Below, piece by piece: positions 35,609 through 45,725 of a stretch of 64,000 nucleotides of DNA (position 1 is the first letter of the stretch; each line of letters starts with the position of its first letter). The notes beneath the pieces are model-generated. The model did not search any database and was not told the origin of the DNA. It worked only from the letters and a program-made list of their open reading frames with translations. The DNA is taken from contig CALGAW010000003.1 in the NCBI GenBank assembly GCA_937959115.1, forward strand, positions 62,001 to 126,000. Direction: 5' to 3'. A program made the position numbers and the translations under genes. The stretch comes from an uncultured Saprospiraceae bacterium (GTDB taxonomy: Bacteria; Bacteroidota; Bacteroidia; Chitinophagales; Saprospiraceae).

Positions 35609-37147
35609 TTATTCCCATTCAATGGTAGCTGGCGGTTTGGTACTAATATCATACACAACTCTGTTAACACCTTTAACATTATTAATAATTTGTGACGAAA
35701 CAGTTGCAAGAAATTCATGTGGTAGTTTACTCCATTCTGCGGTCATCCCATCTATTGAATCTACACATCGTAAGGCAACAGTCAATTCATACGTTCGTTC
35801 GTCTCCCATCACACCTACTGATTGTACTGGAAGTAGAATCGCGCCTGCTTGCCACACCTGATCATACAAGTTATGACTTTTTAAATTATTTATGTAAATA
35901 TAATCAGCTTCTTGGAGTAAGTTAACTTTTTCTCTTGTAATTTCTCCTAAAATTCGAATCGCAAGTCCAGGTCCTGGAAAAGGATGTCTTCCTAGAATGT
36001 GTTGAGGGATATCCATTGCTCGACCAACTTTCCTGACTTCGTCCTTAAACAAGGTACGCAATGGCTCAATGATTTTCAGATTTAACCTCTCTGGCAACCC
36101 TCCTACATTGTGATGTGATTTGATGGTAACAGAAGGACCATGTACTGAAACTGATTCAATTACATCGGGGTAAATAGTCCCCTGCCCTAGCCACTTGATT
36201 CCTTGCGTTTTATTGGCTTCTTGTTCAAATACTTCAATGAACACACGTCCAATTGTTTTTCGTTTTTGTTCAGGGTCTGAGACACCTTCTAGTTCTGATA
36301 AAAATTGATCTGCAGCTCTAATGCCTTGGATGTTCAAGCCCATTCCTTCATAGGAAGCAAGGACTTCATCGAATTCATTTTTCCTTAGCAATCCATTATC
36401 AATGAAAAAGCAATAGAGGTTTTTGCCTATAGCTTTGTGTAATAATATGGCAGCCACAGTGGAATCTACCCCACCAGAAAGTCCAAGCAATACTTTTTCA
36501 TCGCCTACCTGCTGTCTGATCTTCTGAACGGTTGATTCTACAAAAGCGTCGGGTGTCCAGTCTGGTGAGCAACCGCAAACATCTAACACAAAATTAGATA
36601 GAAGCTGACTGCCTTGAGTGGTGTGTGTTACCTCTGGGTGAAACTGAATCGCGTAAACGGGTTGTTCAAATTTGCCTGGAACTGATTTGAAGGCAGCGAT
36701 CTCGATTTGCTCTGTTCCTGCAAGCAGCTCAAAGCCTTCAGGGAGTTGCTTGACAGTATCTCCGTGTGACATCCAAACTTGAGACGGGTCGGTGATATTT
36801 TTGGTAAACGCATCTGATTTCAAATTGGTGAGATTCGCTTTTCCGTATTCTCGTTTGCTAGAACGTTCTACGGCGCCTCCTAGCTCATTTGCAATGTACT
36901 GTGCGCCGTAGCAGATCCCTAGGATGGGAAGTTTGTTGAGGATGGGCTCTAAATTTATTTTCAGTGCATTTTCCTCTTTAACAGAAAACGGGCTCCCACT
37001 CAATATAATACCCTTGACATCATCCGTTAACACTGGTAATTTGTTGTAGGGAACGATTTCACAATAGACGTTTAGCTCTCTGACTCTTCTGGCGATAAGC
37101 TGAGTATATTGTGACCCAAAATCTAGTATAAAAATAGCTGGCTGCAT
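35609..37147 (-). CDS. guaA: GMP synthase (glutamine-hydrolysing)
   Basis: 512 residues, the usual bacterial length. The N-terminal class I glutamine amidotransferase has the nucleophile C79 in GICYGAQYI and the His-Glu pair in QFHPEVTHT. The ATP pyrophosphatase domain shows the P-loop [11 protein letters not shown]. The C-terminal dimerisation domain ends in [14 protein letters not shown], the family terminus. It makes GMP from XMP, glutamine and ATP. The next gene (lipoprotein) begins 13 bases downstream, so the two are probably cotranscribed. A hairpin with short U-rich tail lies about 150 bases upstream (37296-37332). Confidence 0.97.
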   Translation of the reverse strand: MQPAIFILDFGSQYTQLIARRVRELNVYCEIVPYNKLPVLTDDVKGIILSGSPFSVKEENALKINLEPILNKLPILGICYGAQYIANELGGAVERSSKREYGKANLTNLKSDAFTKNITDPSQVWMSHGDTVKQLPEGFELLAGTEQIEIAAFKSVPGKFEQPVYAIQFHPEVTHTTQGSQLLSNFVLDVCGCSPDWTPDAFVESTVQKIRQQVGDEKVLLGLSGGVDSTVAAILLHKAIGKNLYCFFIDNGLLRKNEFDEVLASYEGMGLNIQGIRAADQFLSELEGVSDPEQKRKTIGRVFIEVFEQEANKTQGIKWLGQGTIYPDVIESVSVHGPSVTIKSHHNVGGLPERLNLKIIEPLRTLFKDEVRKVGRAMDIPQHILGRHPFPGPGLAIRILGEITREKVNLLQEADYIYINNLKSHNLYDQVWQAGAILLPVQSVGVMGDERTYELTVALRCVDSIDGMTAEWSKLPHEFLATVSSQIINNVKGVNRVVYDISTKPPATIEWE

Positions 37148-37656
37148 CCGCGCAAAGATAGTAATTTCCGATTAATATTTAGGAATTAGATCTTAATGAT
37201 CAGACTACGTATTTAGTGATTGGAGATTCGTTTTAAACCTTTGGATGGCCTATTTAGTGATTCGTTTTAAGGAAAAATCATTAAACAACTAAAAATCAAA
37301 TGCCATCCAATGGGTAGTGGGACGGCATTTGAAAAACTAATAATATTACACATTATGATGTGCTTTATCGTAAAATAAAACACAAAGTTATAACAGCAAA
37401 TAACATTCCAATGTTCACCGAAAATCAAAATTTCTGATCATTTTTTTCAAAAAGGTGAATACTTTATTTCGGAAAGACTTAATTTTCAGTAGCAAACGAT
37501 TCAGAATTATTTGATAAGGAGAAATTTGTATTACGAGTATTTTTTTGAAAATTTTCTTTTAACCAATTATTCTAACGAACCATGTTAAAATGAGAAATTT
37601 GGACTTGCATAAAGAGCGGCTTTTCAAGTCTGATCTATTTTGACTAATTTTGCCAA
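37148..37656. other. Divergent intergenic region with guaA leader hairpin
   Basis: 509 bases between guaA and the CDP-alcohol phosphatidyltransferase. On the minus strand, TCAAATGCC (37332 side) pairs with GGCATTTGA at 37296-37304, followed by five T. The rest is AT-rich. The two short stretches at 37211 and 37241 share TTTAGTGATT and CGTTTTAA. No purine-riboswitch core was recognised. Confidence 0.4.
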
Positions 37657-38328
37657 ATGGAGCACGAGGCAACAATAGAACGGTGGTACAAGGCACATGC
37701 GATTTTGATGATCGTTGCTACACTTCTATTCTTACTCACAAATCAGTTGTTCTGGATTCCTGCAATTGGTGGTCTTTCCTTCTTGTACTTTGTAATGACA
37801 AACCATAAAAACTGGTCTCAAATCACTTGGTTTGGAGGCTACCCGAATCTAGCGACAGGATTCCGTCTAATCCTATTTTTAGGTGTGTTGATTTTCCAAG
37901 CGCAGTTGTCTTTTTTCCAGATTGGTGTACTTGCTTCGATTTCAGTGAGCTTTGATGGAGTAGACGGCTATCTATCTAGGAAATTTAATCAGGCGTCTTA
38001 CTTCGGTAGTTACTTTGATCGGGAGACGGATGCATTTTTTGTATTGGCGATGACTTGCCTTATTTTCCATCATCAGTTGGCTGGTTATTGGGTTTTGACG
38101 GCGGGTTTACTGCGATACATTTACGTGGTTTCTCTGTTTTTCTTTAAACCGGCAGGTAAGAAGGAATCTAAGTCGAACCGAGGTAAAATTATTGCAGTGA
38201 TCTTAATGATTAGTCTAATTGCTTGTTTTTTGGTAAATGAAAAGATATTTTTACCAGCGCTTATTCTCTCTACTATTTTAGTGCTTTATTCATTTGGCCT
38301 AAGCTTTTTAGGAATGGTAAGAAAATAA
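37657..38328 (+). CDS. CDP-alcohol phosphatidyltransferase family membrane enzyme
   Basis: 223 residues with about six membrane segments. The family signature is fully conserved: D100-x2-D103-G104-x2-S107-R108-x8-G117-x3-D121-x3-D125 (with Ser where Ala is usual). It binds metal and the CDP-alcohol, transferring a phosphoalcohol to an acceptor. The specific lipid head group is not predictable. Its stop lies 9 bases before the LTA-synthase-like gene. The pair, CDP-alcohol transferase plus sulfatase-like phosphotransferase, suggests construction of a phospho-substituted lipid or polymer. Confidence 0.88.
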   Translation: MEHEATIERWYKAHAILMIVATLLFLLTNQLFWIPAIGGLSFLYFVMTNHKNWSQITWFGGYPNLATGFRLILFLGVLIFQAQLSFFQIGVLASISVSFDGVDGYLSRKFNQASYFGSYFDRETDAFFVLAMTCLIFHHQLAGYWVLTAGLLRYIYVVSLFFFKPAGKKESKSNRGKIIAVILMISLIACFLVNEKIFLPALILSTILVLYSFGLSFLGMVRK

Positions 38329-38337
38329 CCCAATTTA

Positions 38338-40095
38338 ATGTCAAAACAATCCTTATTTCAAAAACGTCCGACGCTTGCAATTCTAGTAGCTTCTTTCTTG
38401 TTTTTATTCTTAAACCTATTGATTTTTCTACCAACTTATCTTATTAATTACGAAGTTGCCTCCTTTTTCCCAACTAGTAACAACAGTTTTGTCCATTCTT
38501 GGCTTTGCCAAGGGCTCAAATACTTACTACGTGATAACTTTGATGTCTTTAGAGTTTCAAATGAGTTGTTCGTTTTAATGGGTATTTTGTATTGGGGAAG
38601 TCGTAAAAAGTGGCGTAAGTGGGTGTTGTTTTTCGTTGCGTTCTCCTATTTTATTTTCTTTAGTTACAACGTCTATTATCCAATTTCGATAAAACTTTAC
38701 AACGCTCATCCATTCTTTTATAATGACTTGGTTCTTATTCGAGAAGTATTGCCGATTTTCCTTGCTGAATTTTCTCCTAGGGTGGCAAAAAGTTCGATCT
38801 TCTTTGTAATCGGTATCATATTGCTATTCATTATCATTTACTTTGTGATGCGGTTATGGATGAGTGCACTCAAGGAGATCAAATGGAATCGGAAGTTGTC
38901 CGTATTGACAATTATTGTTTTTCTAGCCCTTGTGGGGAATAGCCTCTTTTTTAGCAAGAGTCGACACCTTTCAGAATACCAGACAGCTGCTTGGCTTACT
39001 CCTAAAATCTGGCGAAGTGCTTATACCAACACTCCAAATGCATATGCTTCGATCAGCAAAAGAAGTGTCTATAGCAAAGCCTTTAAGCGTCCTTTGAAAA
39101 AACGTCCTAATATATATCTGCTCTGTGTAGAATCGTATGGTAGATGCGTCACGGAAAGAAAGGCATTAAAAGACAAGTACTACCAAACCATTCGTGCTGC
39201 GCAATCTCGTATCGATACTAGCGGAATCTATTCCACTTCTGCTTTTAGCAAAGCGACAACTTCAGGGGGCAGATCTTGGCTGTCGTTCAGTTCTATCATT
39301 GCAGGAACCTCCATCTCTACTCAAATTCAGTATAATGACTTGATCGACAAGCATTATGCATATCCAAACATGACGCGTTTTTTCGAGTCGCTTGACTATA
39401 ATACATTTAGAATCAAGACGTTCAAAAAAACGAATAAAAGCACCAATATTTCGTATCGACGCTTAGAAAGATGGTTTGGATTTGATACATGGATCAAGCA
39501 TCACGAAATCCCTTACAAAGGCTATGGTTTTGATTTCCTAGGCGGTATTCCTGATCAATATGCGCTAAGTTATTTTCAAGAAGATTTCCCTAGAGATAAA
39601 ACCAATCCGATGTTCCTATTTTTTATGAATACATCATCGCATGGTCCTTGGGTACCTCCTCCTCCAATTGTAGAAGATTGGCGATCTCTTGATACGCTTA
39701 AGATGCCCTACATGTATAAGCATGCGCCTTACAAGGATCATCTTACTCATCGCTATGGACAAGCAATCGATTACCAGATTGGCTATTTGACTGACTTCAT
39801 TATAAAATATTCTAATGAGGATGATCTCTTCATCTTGATTGGAGATCATCAACCGGGCATGATTTTCAATTATGAAGAAGACGAATTCGATACGCCGATT
39901 CATATTATAGGTCGAGATTCTTCCATGGTCAATTCTTTCAAGTCCTATGGATTTGAAGAAGGACTAGCGCTAAAGCAGGATGCTACCGTGATTTATCATG
40001 CAGCTGTCTACTCTATGCTACAGCGAGAACTCATCCGCAATTACGGTGAATCGGCTGAGGAATTGCCCCCCTATTTGCCACGCGGGATCGAATAA
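38338..40095 (+). CDS. Membrane sulfatase-like phosphotransferase (LTA synthase/EptA-like superfamily)
   Basis: 585 residues. The N-terminal half (to about 240) has about five transmembrane segments. The rest is an alkaline-phosphatase-superfamily domain on the periplasmic side: NIYLLCVESYGRCV (metal site Glu), KATTSGGRSWLSFSSIIAG (the probable catalytic Thr/Ser), FLFFMNTSSHGPWVPP (His) and DLFILIGDHQPGM (Asp-His). Such enzymes move phosphoglycerol or phosphoethanolamine onto lipids or glycans. It lacks the formylglycine signature of true sulfatases. Located 9 bases after the CDP-alcohol transferase. Compare LTA synthase (glycerol-phosphate); the true substrate is unknown. Confidence 0.82.
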   Translation: MSKQSLFQKRPTLAILVASFLFLFLNLLIFLPTYLINYEVASFFPTSNNSFVHSWLCQGLKYLLRDNFDVFRVSNELFVLMGILYWGSRKKWRKWVLFFVAFSYFIFFSYNVYYPISIKLYNAHPFFYNDLVLIREVLPIFLAEFSPRVAKSSIFFVIGIILLFIIIYFVMRLWMSALKEIKWNRKLSVLTIIVFLALVGNSLFFSKSRHLSEYQTAAWLTPKIWRSAYTNTPNAYASISKRSVYSKAFKRPLKKRPNIYLLCVESYGRCVTERKALKDKYYQTIRAAQSRIDTSGIYSTSAFSKATTSGGRSWLSFSSIIAGTSISTQIQYNDLIDKHYAYPNMTRFFESLDYNTFRIKTFKKTNKSTNISYRRLERWFGFDTWIKHHEIPYKGYGFDFLGGIPDQYALSYFQEDFPRDKTNPMFLFFMNTSSHGPWVPPPPIVEDWRSLDTLKMPYMYKHAPYKDHLTHRYGQAIDYQIGYLTDFIIKYSNEDDLFILIGDHQPGMIFNYEEDEFDTPIHIIGRDSSMVNSFKSYGFEEGLALKQDATVIYHAAVYSMLQRELIRNYGESAEELPPYLPRGIE

Positions 40096-40247
40096 TAATT
40101 CAGGCTCAATATTCAACCTGCATTATCGTTTTAGTTCCTGCCACAGTAACTACTTGGTGGTTCAACAGAAGATCATTTTTAGTTAATCATTATTTCATTC
40201 AATTATCAATTAATTACTACCTTTGTGTACATTTTTAAATAATCGCA

Positions 40248-40685
40248 ATGAAATATACATTATTCGCCCTACTTACCTGCTTATTGTTGGTTTCAGGCTG
40301 TAAAAAAGAAGATCAAAAGGTACTTGATGAAGCCTTGATTCAGGAATACATTACTGAAAACAATCTGACAACGACTTCAACCACTTCTGGGTTACACTAC
40401 ATCATTAATAATGCTGGATCTGGAGGAGCACCCTCGTTGGCAGCTGTTGTGGATGTTAGTTACAGTGGTTATTTACTAGATGGAGAGGTGTTTGATTCTG
40501 GAACCATTGAGTACGCACTATCCAATTTAATTCTTGGCTGGCAAGAAGGCTTACCTAAAATCGAAAAGGGAGGAGATATCAAGCTTATTATTCCTTCACA
40601 CTTAGGGTATGGCGCACAGGGAACTGGCTCGATTCCAAAGAATTCAGTACTTGTATTTGATATTGTTTTGAATGGTTTTTTCTAG
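40248..40685 (+). CDS. FKBP-type peptidyl-prolyl isomerase lipoprotein
   Basis: 145 residues: a lipoprotein signal peptide with lipobox VSGC (about residue 18), a short linker, then an FKBP domain: TTSGLHYIINNAGSGG, VDVSYSGYLLDGEVFDSG, LILGWQEGLPKIEKGGDIKLIIPSHLGYGAQGTGSIPKNSVLVFDIVLNGF. The core hydrophobic residues and the YGAQG hairpin fit the family. It probably catalyses proline isomerisation in the periplasm. The DUF4956 gene begins 9 bases after its stop, so the two form an operon. Confidence 0.92.
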   Translation: MKYTLFALLTCLLLVSGCKKEDQKVLDEALIQEYITENNLTTTSTTSGLHYIINNAGSGGAPSLAAVVDVSYSGYLLDGEVFDSGTIEYALSNLILGWQEGLPKIEKGGDIKLIIPSHLGYGAQGTGSIPKNSVLVFDIVLNGFF

Positions 40686-40694
40686 AGATTTGAG

Positions 40695-41372
40695 ATGGGA
40701 GAATTTGAAAAGTATTTAACGGATTTTACGAATACAGTTGATGTTCAGGGATTTCTGTTCAATCTATTTGTGGCAGCATTACTAGGAACTATCCTACGGA
40801 TTTTTTATGTTCGCTATGGCAATTCTGTTTCAAACAGAGCGCGCTTTGCAAGCAACTTTCTTCCGCTTGCGCTTACAACCATGTTAATCATTACAATTGT
40901 AAAATCATCGATCGCATTATCCCTTGGATTAGTAGGTGCCTTGTCTATTGTCCGTTTTCGAGCAGCGATTAAGGATCCAGAAGAACTGACTTACTTGTTT
41001 CTTGTCATCGGTATTGGCTTATCTTGTGGTGCTGGAGAACCGATTATCGCTGTTATGGCTATTTGCTTAATTTTGGTTCTTATTTATGTAAATAATATTT
41101 TTATTGGAAAAAAATCCTTTAAAAGTGAAGATAAGCTCTACTTGAATCTGAATACAGATGTAGATGATCTTAATAAAATAAATACACTCGTTACCAAGCA
41201 TATGTCCTACGTAGAACTCAAGCGAATGGACAAACTTATGACAGGTTTGGACTTGTCTTTTATCTGTAAAGCAAAGGACATCAATCAAATCTCCCTATTG
41301 AAGGATGAGTTATCTCAGTTATCTCCACAGACGACGTTTTCCTTCATCGACCAACCCGACTTAATCGTTTAA
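40695..41372 (+). CDS. DUF4956 family membrane protein (second copy)
   Basis: 225 residues. N-terminal membrane segments (FLFNLFVAALLGTILRIFYV, FLPLALTTMLIITIV, IALSLGLVGALSIVRFRA, LTYLFLVIGIGLSCGAG, IIAVMAICLILVLIYV), with the DUF4956 signature SIVRFRAAIKDPEELTYLF. The C-terminal 75 residues are soluble. It is distantly related to 29458-30168 but lies without a VTC-domain gene here. Its neighbours are an FKBP lipoprotein and a further lipoprotein. Confidence 0.85.
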   Translation: MGEFEKYLTDFTNTVDVQGFLFNLFVAALLGTILRIFYVRYGNSVSNRARFASNFLPLALTTMLIITIVKSSIALSLGLVGALSIVRFRAAIKDPEELTYLFLVIGIGLSCGAGEPIIAVMAICLILVLIYVNNIFIGKKSFKSEDKLYLNLNTDVDDLNKINTLVTKHMSYVELKRMDKLMTGLDLSFICKAKDINQISLLKDELSQLSPQTTFSFIDQPDLIV

Positions 41373-41386
41373 TTTCTCTTTCGAAT

Positions 41387-41836
41387 ATGCTGAATTCCTA
41401 TACAAGAATGCTTCTTGTTTTCTGTATGCTAACAGCTGTATTGTTTACCAGTTGTGTGCCGAAGACTTCTAGTGCTGTTGACAGTATACCTGCATGGTTG
41501 AAGGGTGAATGGCGGGGTATCGGTTATCAAATCAACTTACCTCAGGCTTGGGCAATTGAATTAAAGGTTGCGTCTTCGCCAATAAGTGTTCATGTCAACT
41601 ACCCTTCTCTTGAATGTTCAGCAGTCTGGACATTGGTAAATCGAACTGGTGATCGCCTTGAGTTTAGGGAAGAAATCCTAGTCGGTGCAGACCGCTGCAT
41701 AAATGGTGGCGTCGTTATTATTACGCGGGTTGACCAACACCACATAAGCTACAGCTTCTTTGAGCCCCAAAACAAGAAATTGGAGGCATTCTCTACCCTT
41801 GTAGATCTGGAATATGAAGCTTCTAAGAAAATTTAA
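41387..41836 (+). CDS. Lipoprotein, hypothetical
   Basis: 149 residues with a lipobox (LFTSC, about residue 23). The mature part contains WLKGEWRGIGYQINLPQAWAIELKV and later Cys (LECSAVW, RCINGG), and may be a small beta-barrel-like fold. No family was recognised. It is 14 bases after the DUF4956 stop and probably cotranscribed. Confidence 0.7.
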   Translation: MLNSYTRMLLVFCMLTAVLFTSCVPKTSSAVDSIPAWLKGEWRGIGYQINLPQAWAIELKVASSPISVHVNYPSLECSAVWTLVNRTGDRLEFREEILVGADRCINGGVVIITRVDQHHISYSFFEPQNKKLEAFSTLVDLEYEASKKI

Positions 41837-42043
41837 ATGAGGATTGGGTCTATTATTCCTAATGAAGGATAGTCTATTTATGAGCTCTAAAGCTTAAAAG
41901 CCGAAAAGGTCCGAATATGAGCTATATTAAATAAATAATGTCGCACCTTTCGTGCTTGGGTTTTGTTTCGTTTCAACCCGAGACTTAACCCACGGGCTGC
42001 AATAATTACGTATTTTCAATGCGTTCGAAATGTAATTTAACTC

Positions 42044-44854
42044 CTACTTCACCATCAGCCTCCCGCTTGTCGTTACGCCATCCTGCGAAATCAGATAAGT
42101 GTACATTCCACTTGTAGATAATTCCGGTAGTGACAATTGAGTGCCTGTGCTTCCTCCTGCATAAATCAGTTTCCCAGCAGCATCGTAAAGTGACAATCTG
42201 AATGCTCCAATTTCTAAACCTTCTAACGTGAGAACAGTAGAACTGCCCTTAGACAACAAGGTTGGATAAAGACGAACCGTGGATGTTGTGATGTCTTCAA
42301 CACTCACGGGTGTATAATCGTAGCACAGCACCGTAAAATCTTGATGATCTGTATCGTAGAAGCCGATCCCTCCAACATAAAAGCGCAAGGGCATCGTTTG
42401 AGATAGTGCGATCCGTACACCTTCGTTATCACCTGAAAGTCCTGCCTTGAACGTTGTAGAGGTTCCTAGGATGCCTGAGACAGCCTGATAGGAGTTAATT
42501 GCAAAATTATCATCAAGTCCACTGGTCTTAATTAGTCCTGTCGTGTAAAGTATATCGTTGGTTTCATCAATCGCTAAATCATTGATGTGATTTTTAAGAT
42601 CTGTGTTTAAATGATGGCGCCATAATTCTACTCCAGTAGGATTATAACCGACGAGAATTGAGTTTCGTGCAGTCAGTGTATCGTCGCTTCTACAAGCGAT
42701 ATAAGCATTCCCATTGCTAGCTACTTCAAGGGCATAAACAACTTCGTCAAGCCCTTCAGATATCAGATTGTCCCATTGTAAGTTGCCAGATAAATCAAGG
42801 CATTGGAGCACTGCATCATCTTCTCCTCCTGCATTCTTTATACGGCCGCCTGCATAGACTTTTCCGTTTTCAACAGCAATATTTGTAAATCGATCATTGC
42901 CTGCATCACCTGCATAGTACGTCCAATCTGTTATACCTGCAGGATTTACCTTGTAAACAACGGCATCAAAATCGAGGGTGTCTGTAGAGGATTTTCCTGC
43001 AATATAAACGTTTTCAGCAGCGTCGAATGCCATTTCAAATGCTTCATCATCCTTTGGATGAGTCTGATAGGTCTTCCAAAGTATATTACCCAATGCATCA
43101 TATTTAATCAGTAAAATCTCATTGTCCCGTACACTGGTTGAATCTATATCACTATATCCAAGTACGTAAGTTTCAAAACTAGAATTGACTAGGATATCGG
43201 TTGATCGATCTTCCTCGTTTGCCCAGTGGTTATAGATTTTACTCCAAATCACCGTTCCAGTAGGATTATAAACGACCGTTTGAATATCGTTATTTAAGAA
43301 GCCTGTAACATGAATGTTGTTTGCGGGGTCAATGGCGACTGCTACGGCTTCATCTCTTGAATTACCAGAAGAACCAAGGGTATCAATCCATTGCAATATT
43401 CCATTTGCATCTGTTTTGACTACCATAAAATTCTTACGTTTATCCTTTTCATAGGTATAACCAACTTGAATGATATTGTCTTGATTATCCACTGCCATAT
43501 CGTTGATAACATCTCTATTATCCCCAACTCCTGTATAGAATTCATTAAATTCGAGATTTCCACTTAAGTCGTATTTGATGACCATTGCATCTTCTTGATT
43601 GGTTCCATTAGACCCTCTTCCTACAGCAATAAGCTTAACGTCATTGGAGATTTCCATTGCTGAGATCTCATCTGTATGATTATCTGGTCCAGCGTACGAC
43701 TTAATCCATTGTTGAGCGCCTTGATTATTGTATTTGAGCAACACTAGATCAGGTTGATTCCCAATTTCGTGGATGCCACCTACGTATACATCTTGGCCTT
43801 GCATCACAATATCTCTAGGACGAGCATCTGAATTAATGGCGTATACAATGTTCTCATCGATGTTCCCAGTTGCAGCATTTAGTTTGAGCGTTCTAATGTT
43901 GAAGTGAAGTCCAGCAGCTCTTGATCTACTTGCAATCCAAAGTTGAGTGGAGCCGTTTCCAGTGATTGCCTCAGGACGGTCATCCGTGCCTCCATTGAAG
44001 GTTTGTGTCCAGTCTGTCGCACCATTAGCCAGGTCAATTTGTCGAATGATCAGGTCATCATCTAACGAATTAGACGTTCTTCCCGCGGCATACAACTTAT
44101 TACCCATTAAGTGAAGATCTGAAAATCGATCATCACCTAGGGAACTCGTTACATTGTTTGTCCAAAGAATGTTTCCACTAGTATTATAACAAACTACGAT
44201 TCCTTCATAATCATTGTTTCCACCAGAATATCTACCCGCAATATAAATCTTATCATTGCTATCTATTGTTACATCGTATGGGCGGTCATTATCTGTGCCA
44301 CCACTTGCTAAATTTTTCTCAAACAGAAAGGTTCCAGTTGGAGAATACTTGACCATTGTAATTTCGGAGTCTCCAGGATCAACTTCAGACTCTCCTACTA
44401 CATAGATATTATCATTAGAATCAATCACAAATAGGCTGGCTTCATCTTCATCCATATTCTGACCATCAAACAATTGTATCCATTGACGCGTTCCAGTTGG
44501 GTCGTATTTGATCGTAATAAAATCATTGTTACTGGTTCCGACAACGATGACATCTCCATTGCTATCGAGTTTGATTTGTGCGCCTTCATCGTCGTTGCTC
44601 GATGCGCCTTCATAGATGTCTGACCACTCCAAAGCACCTGTAGCGGAGAACTTAGCCACTAATAGGTCATGTTCGTTTGCTCTAGTGTATGTGTATCCTG
44701 TGGCATATATATTTCCAGCATTATCTGATATCATATCCAAAAACCGATCAGTTTTGTCTCCTTGTCCATTAAAATGTGACTCCCAAACAAGATTGAATTG
44801 AGCAAAAGAATGGAGATTGCAAAACAGTAGTAAAAATGGTATTAGATATTTCAT
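42044..44854 (-). CDS. Secreted beta-propeller repeat protein with T9SS type A sorting domain
   Basis: 936 residues with a signal peptide (LIPFLLLFCNLHSFA). The body is about 15-18 repeats of a SBBP/delta-60-like beta-propeller unit: LLVAKFSATGALEWSDIYEG, FITIKYDPTGTRQWIQLFDG, DNIYVVGESEVD, DVYVGGIHEIG. The last about 75 residues (YPTLLSKGSSTVLTLEGL, FRLSLYDAAGKLIYAGG, GMYTYLISQDG, SGRLMVK) are a T9SS type A C-terminal sorting domain. Therefore it is expected to be exported through the outer membrane by T9SS and attached to the surface. Similar proteins have no proven function. Confidence 0.85.
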   Translation of the reverse strand: MKYLIPFLLLFCNLHSFAQFNLVWESHFNGQGDKTDRFLDMISDNAGNIYATGYTYTRANEHDLLVAKFSATGALEWSDIYEGASSNDDEGAQIKLDSNGDVIVVGTSNNDFITIKYDPTGTRQWIQLFDGQNMDEDEASLFVIDSNDNIYVVGESEVDPGDSEITMVKYSPTGTFLFEKNLASGGTDNDRPYDVTIDSNDKIYIAGRYSGGNNDYEGIVVCYNTSGNILWTNNVTSSLGDDRFSDLHLMGNKLYAAGRTSNSLDDDLIIRQIDLANGATDWTQTFNGGTDDRPEAITGNGSTQLWIASRSRAAGLHFNIRTLKLNAATGNIDENIVYAINSDARPRDIVMQGQDVYVGGIHEIGNQPDLVLLKYNNQGAQQWIKSYAGPDNHTDEISAMEISNDVKLIAVGRGSNGTNQEDAMVIKYDLSGNLEFNEFYTGVGDNRDVINDMAVDNQDNIIQVGYTYEKDKRKNFMVVKTDANGILQWIDTLGSSGNSRDEAVAVAIDPANNIHVTGFLNNDIQTVVYNPTGTVIWSKIYNHWANEEDRSTDILVNSSFETYVLGYSDIDSTSVRDNEILLIKYDALGNILWKTYQTHPKDDEAFEMAFDAAENVYIAGKSSTDTLDFDAVVYKVNPAGITDWTYYAGDAGNDRFTNIAVENGKVYAGGRIKNAGGEDDAVLQCLDLSGNLQWDNLISEGLDEVVYALEVASNGNAYIACRSDDTLTARNSILVGYNPTGVELWRHHLNTDLKNHINDLAIDETNDILYTTGLIKTSGLDDNFAINSYQAVSGILGTSTTFKAGLSGDNEGVRIALSQTMPLRFYVGGIGFYDTDHQDFTVLCYDYTPVSVEDITTSTVRLYPTLLSKGSSTVLTLEGLEIGAFRLSLYDAAGKLIYAGGSTGTQLSLPELSTSGMYTYLISQDGVTTSGRLMVK

Positions 44855-45107
44855 AATAAGGTATGTTAGTTACAAACATTGATAGTCAGCAACTAATGTA
44901 CCAATTTAGAATGACCGAGGGGTCATCTAAACGTAAGAAAAAATAACAGGGTACAAAGTCACTCTCTACCAATTGCTTTTGTATTACAATGGCGTCTTTT
45001 TTATTTAGGATAAATAATTATGGCAACAATTGCCAAAAGGATGGAGCGGTGTTTTCAAGGAACTAGGGCAATAGCAGGTATAAACAAGGTCTCTCTTATT
45101 TTAAAAA

Positions 45108-45118
45108 ATTAAGCATCT
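45108..45118. repeat. Short direct repeat, left copy
   Basis: ATTAAGCATCT, found again at 45726-45736. The two copies bracket the HNH protein gene 22-23 bases outside its two ends. Confidence 0.5.
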
Positions 45119-45140
45119 TATTTATACCTACTAATTGTTA

Positions 45141-45704
45141 TTAGATCTTAATGTCTCCCCAATTCTCTCCACTTTCAATTCTTTTAAGCTGCGTGACAGT
45201 AATTCCAAACTGTCGAGCAAGAATTTTGTGTTTTGTTTTTCCTTTTTGAAGTCTTTGTTTGAGTAGTTTTACTTTAGATTCAGTAAGCTTACTATTGTTA
45301 CGAACAGGCTTGGATCGATAAGCCTTTACTCTTGGCGTATTTTTGACATACTCTTGCCAATACTCATCAGTCACCCATTTAAGGTTAGTAACATGGTTGT
45401 TAGCTCTGTCGAAATCGAGGTGAATCACGTTATTGTGTAATTCAGACTCTTGATCTAAAAAGTGTTCAGCTACAAATTTATGGACAAAAACGTGTCCATA
45501 TTTTTCGTCTTTCAATCGTACGTTTACGGCTTTGTACCCTCTTTTGAGTGTACTACCTTTCATCAGTTTCTCGTCTTTTGATGTCTTGTCTGAGCTTTTA
45601 ATTCTACCATAATTTGAAATAAAATAATCATTTCTTCTAGTAGGGTGATTAAATTCCACCATGACCCATTCTTCGTCCCAAAAGCTGTTTATCAATGTGG
45701 GCAT
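45141..45704 (-). CDS. NUMOD4/HNH endonuclease-like protein
   Basis: 187 residues. The N-terminus has the NUMOD4 pattern (DEEWVMVEF...DYFISNYGRIKSSD), then a short beta region and an HNH-like segment: VHKFVAEHFLDQ...NNVIHLDFDRANNHVTNLKWVT, where N-x2-H-x-D/N and a final N-L-x-W fit the homing HNH family. The C-terminal 60 residues are basic with a helix-turn-helix (LARQFGITVTQLKRIESG). The second His of canonical HNH motifs is partly replaced, so nuclease activity is uncertain. Short direct repeats flank the gene, but no intron or transposase is visible. Confidence 0.75.
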   Translation of the reverse strand: MPTLINSFWDEEWVMVEFNHPTRRNDYFISNYGRIKSSDKTSKDEKLMKGSTLKRGYKAVNVRLKDEKYGHVFVHKFVAEHFLDQESELHNNVIHLDFDRANNHVTNLKWVTDEYWQEYVKNTPRVKAYRSKPVRNNSKLTESKVKLLKQRLQKGKTKHKILARQFGITVTQLKRIESGENWGDIKI

Positions 45705-45725
45705 TTTCTATTTTAGGTTTACAAG

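Noticed and set aside
35596-35718. Longer start for the periplasmic-binding lipoprotein
   Set aside because: It would overlap guaA and push the lipobox to residue 55; the ATG at 35595 gives a normal lipoprotein signal.
37148-37656. Purine riboswitch in front of guaA
   Set aside because: The conserved core around the three-way junction could not be found; only a simple hairpin is present.
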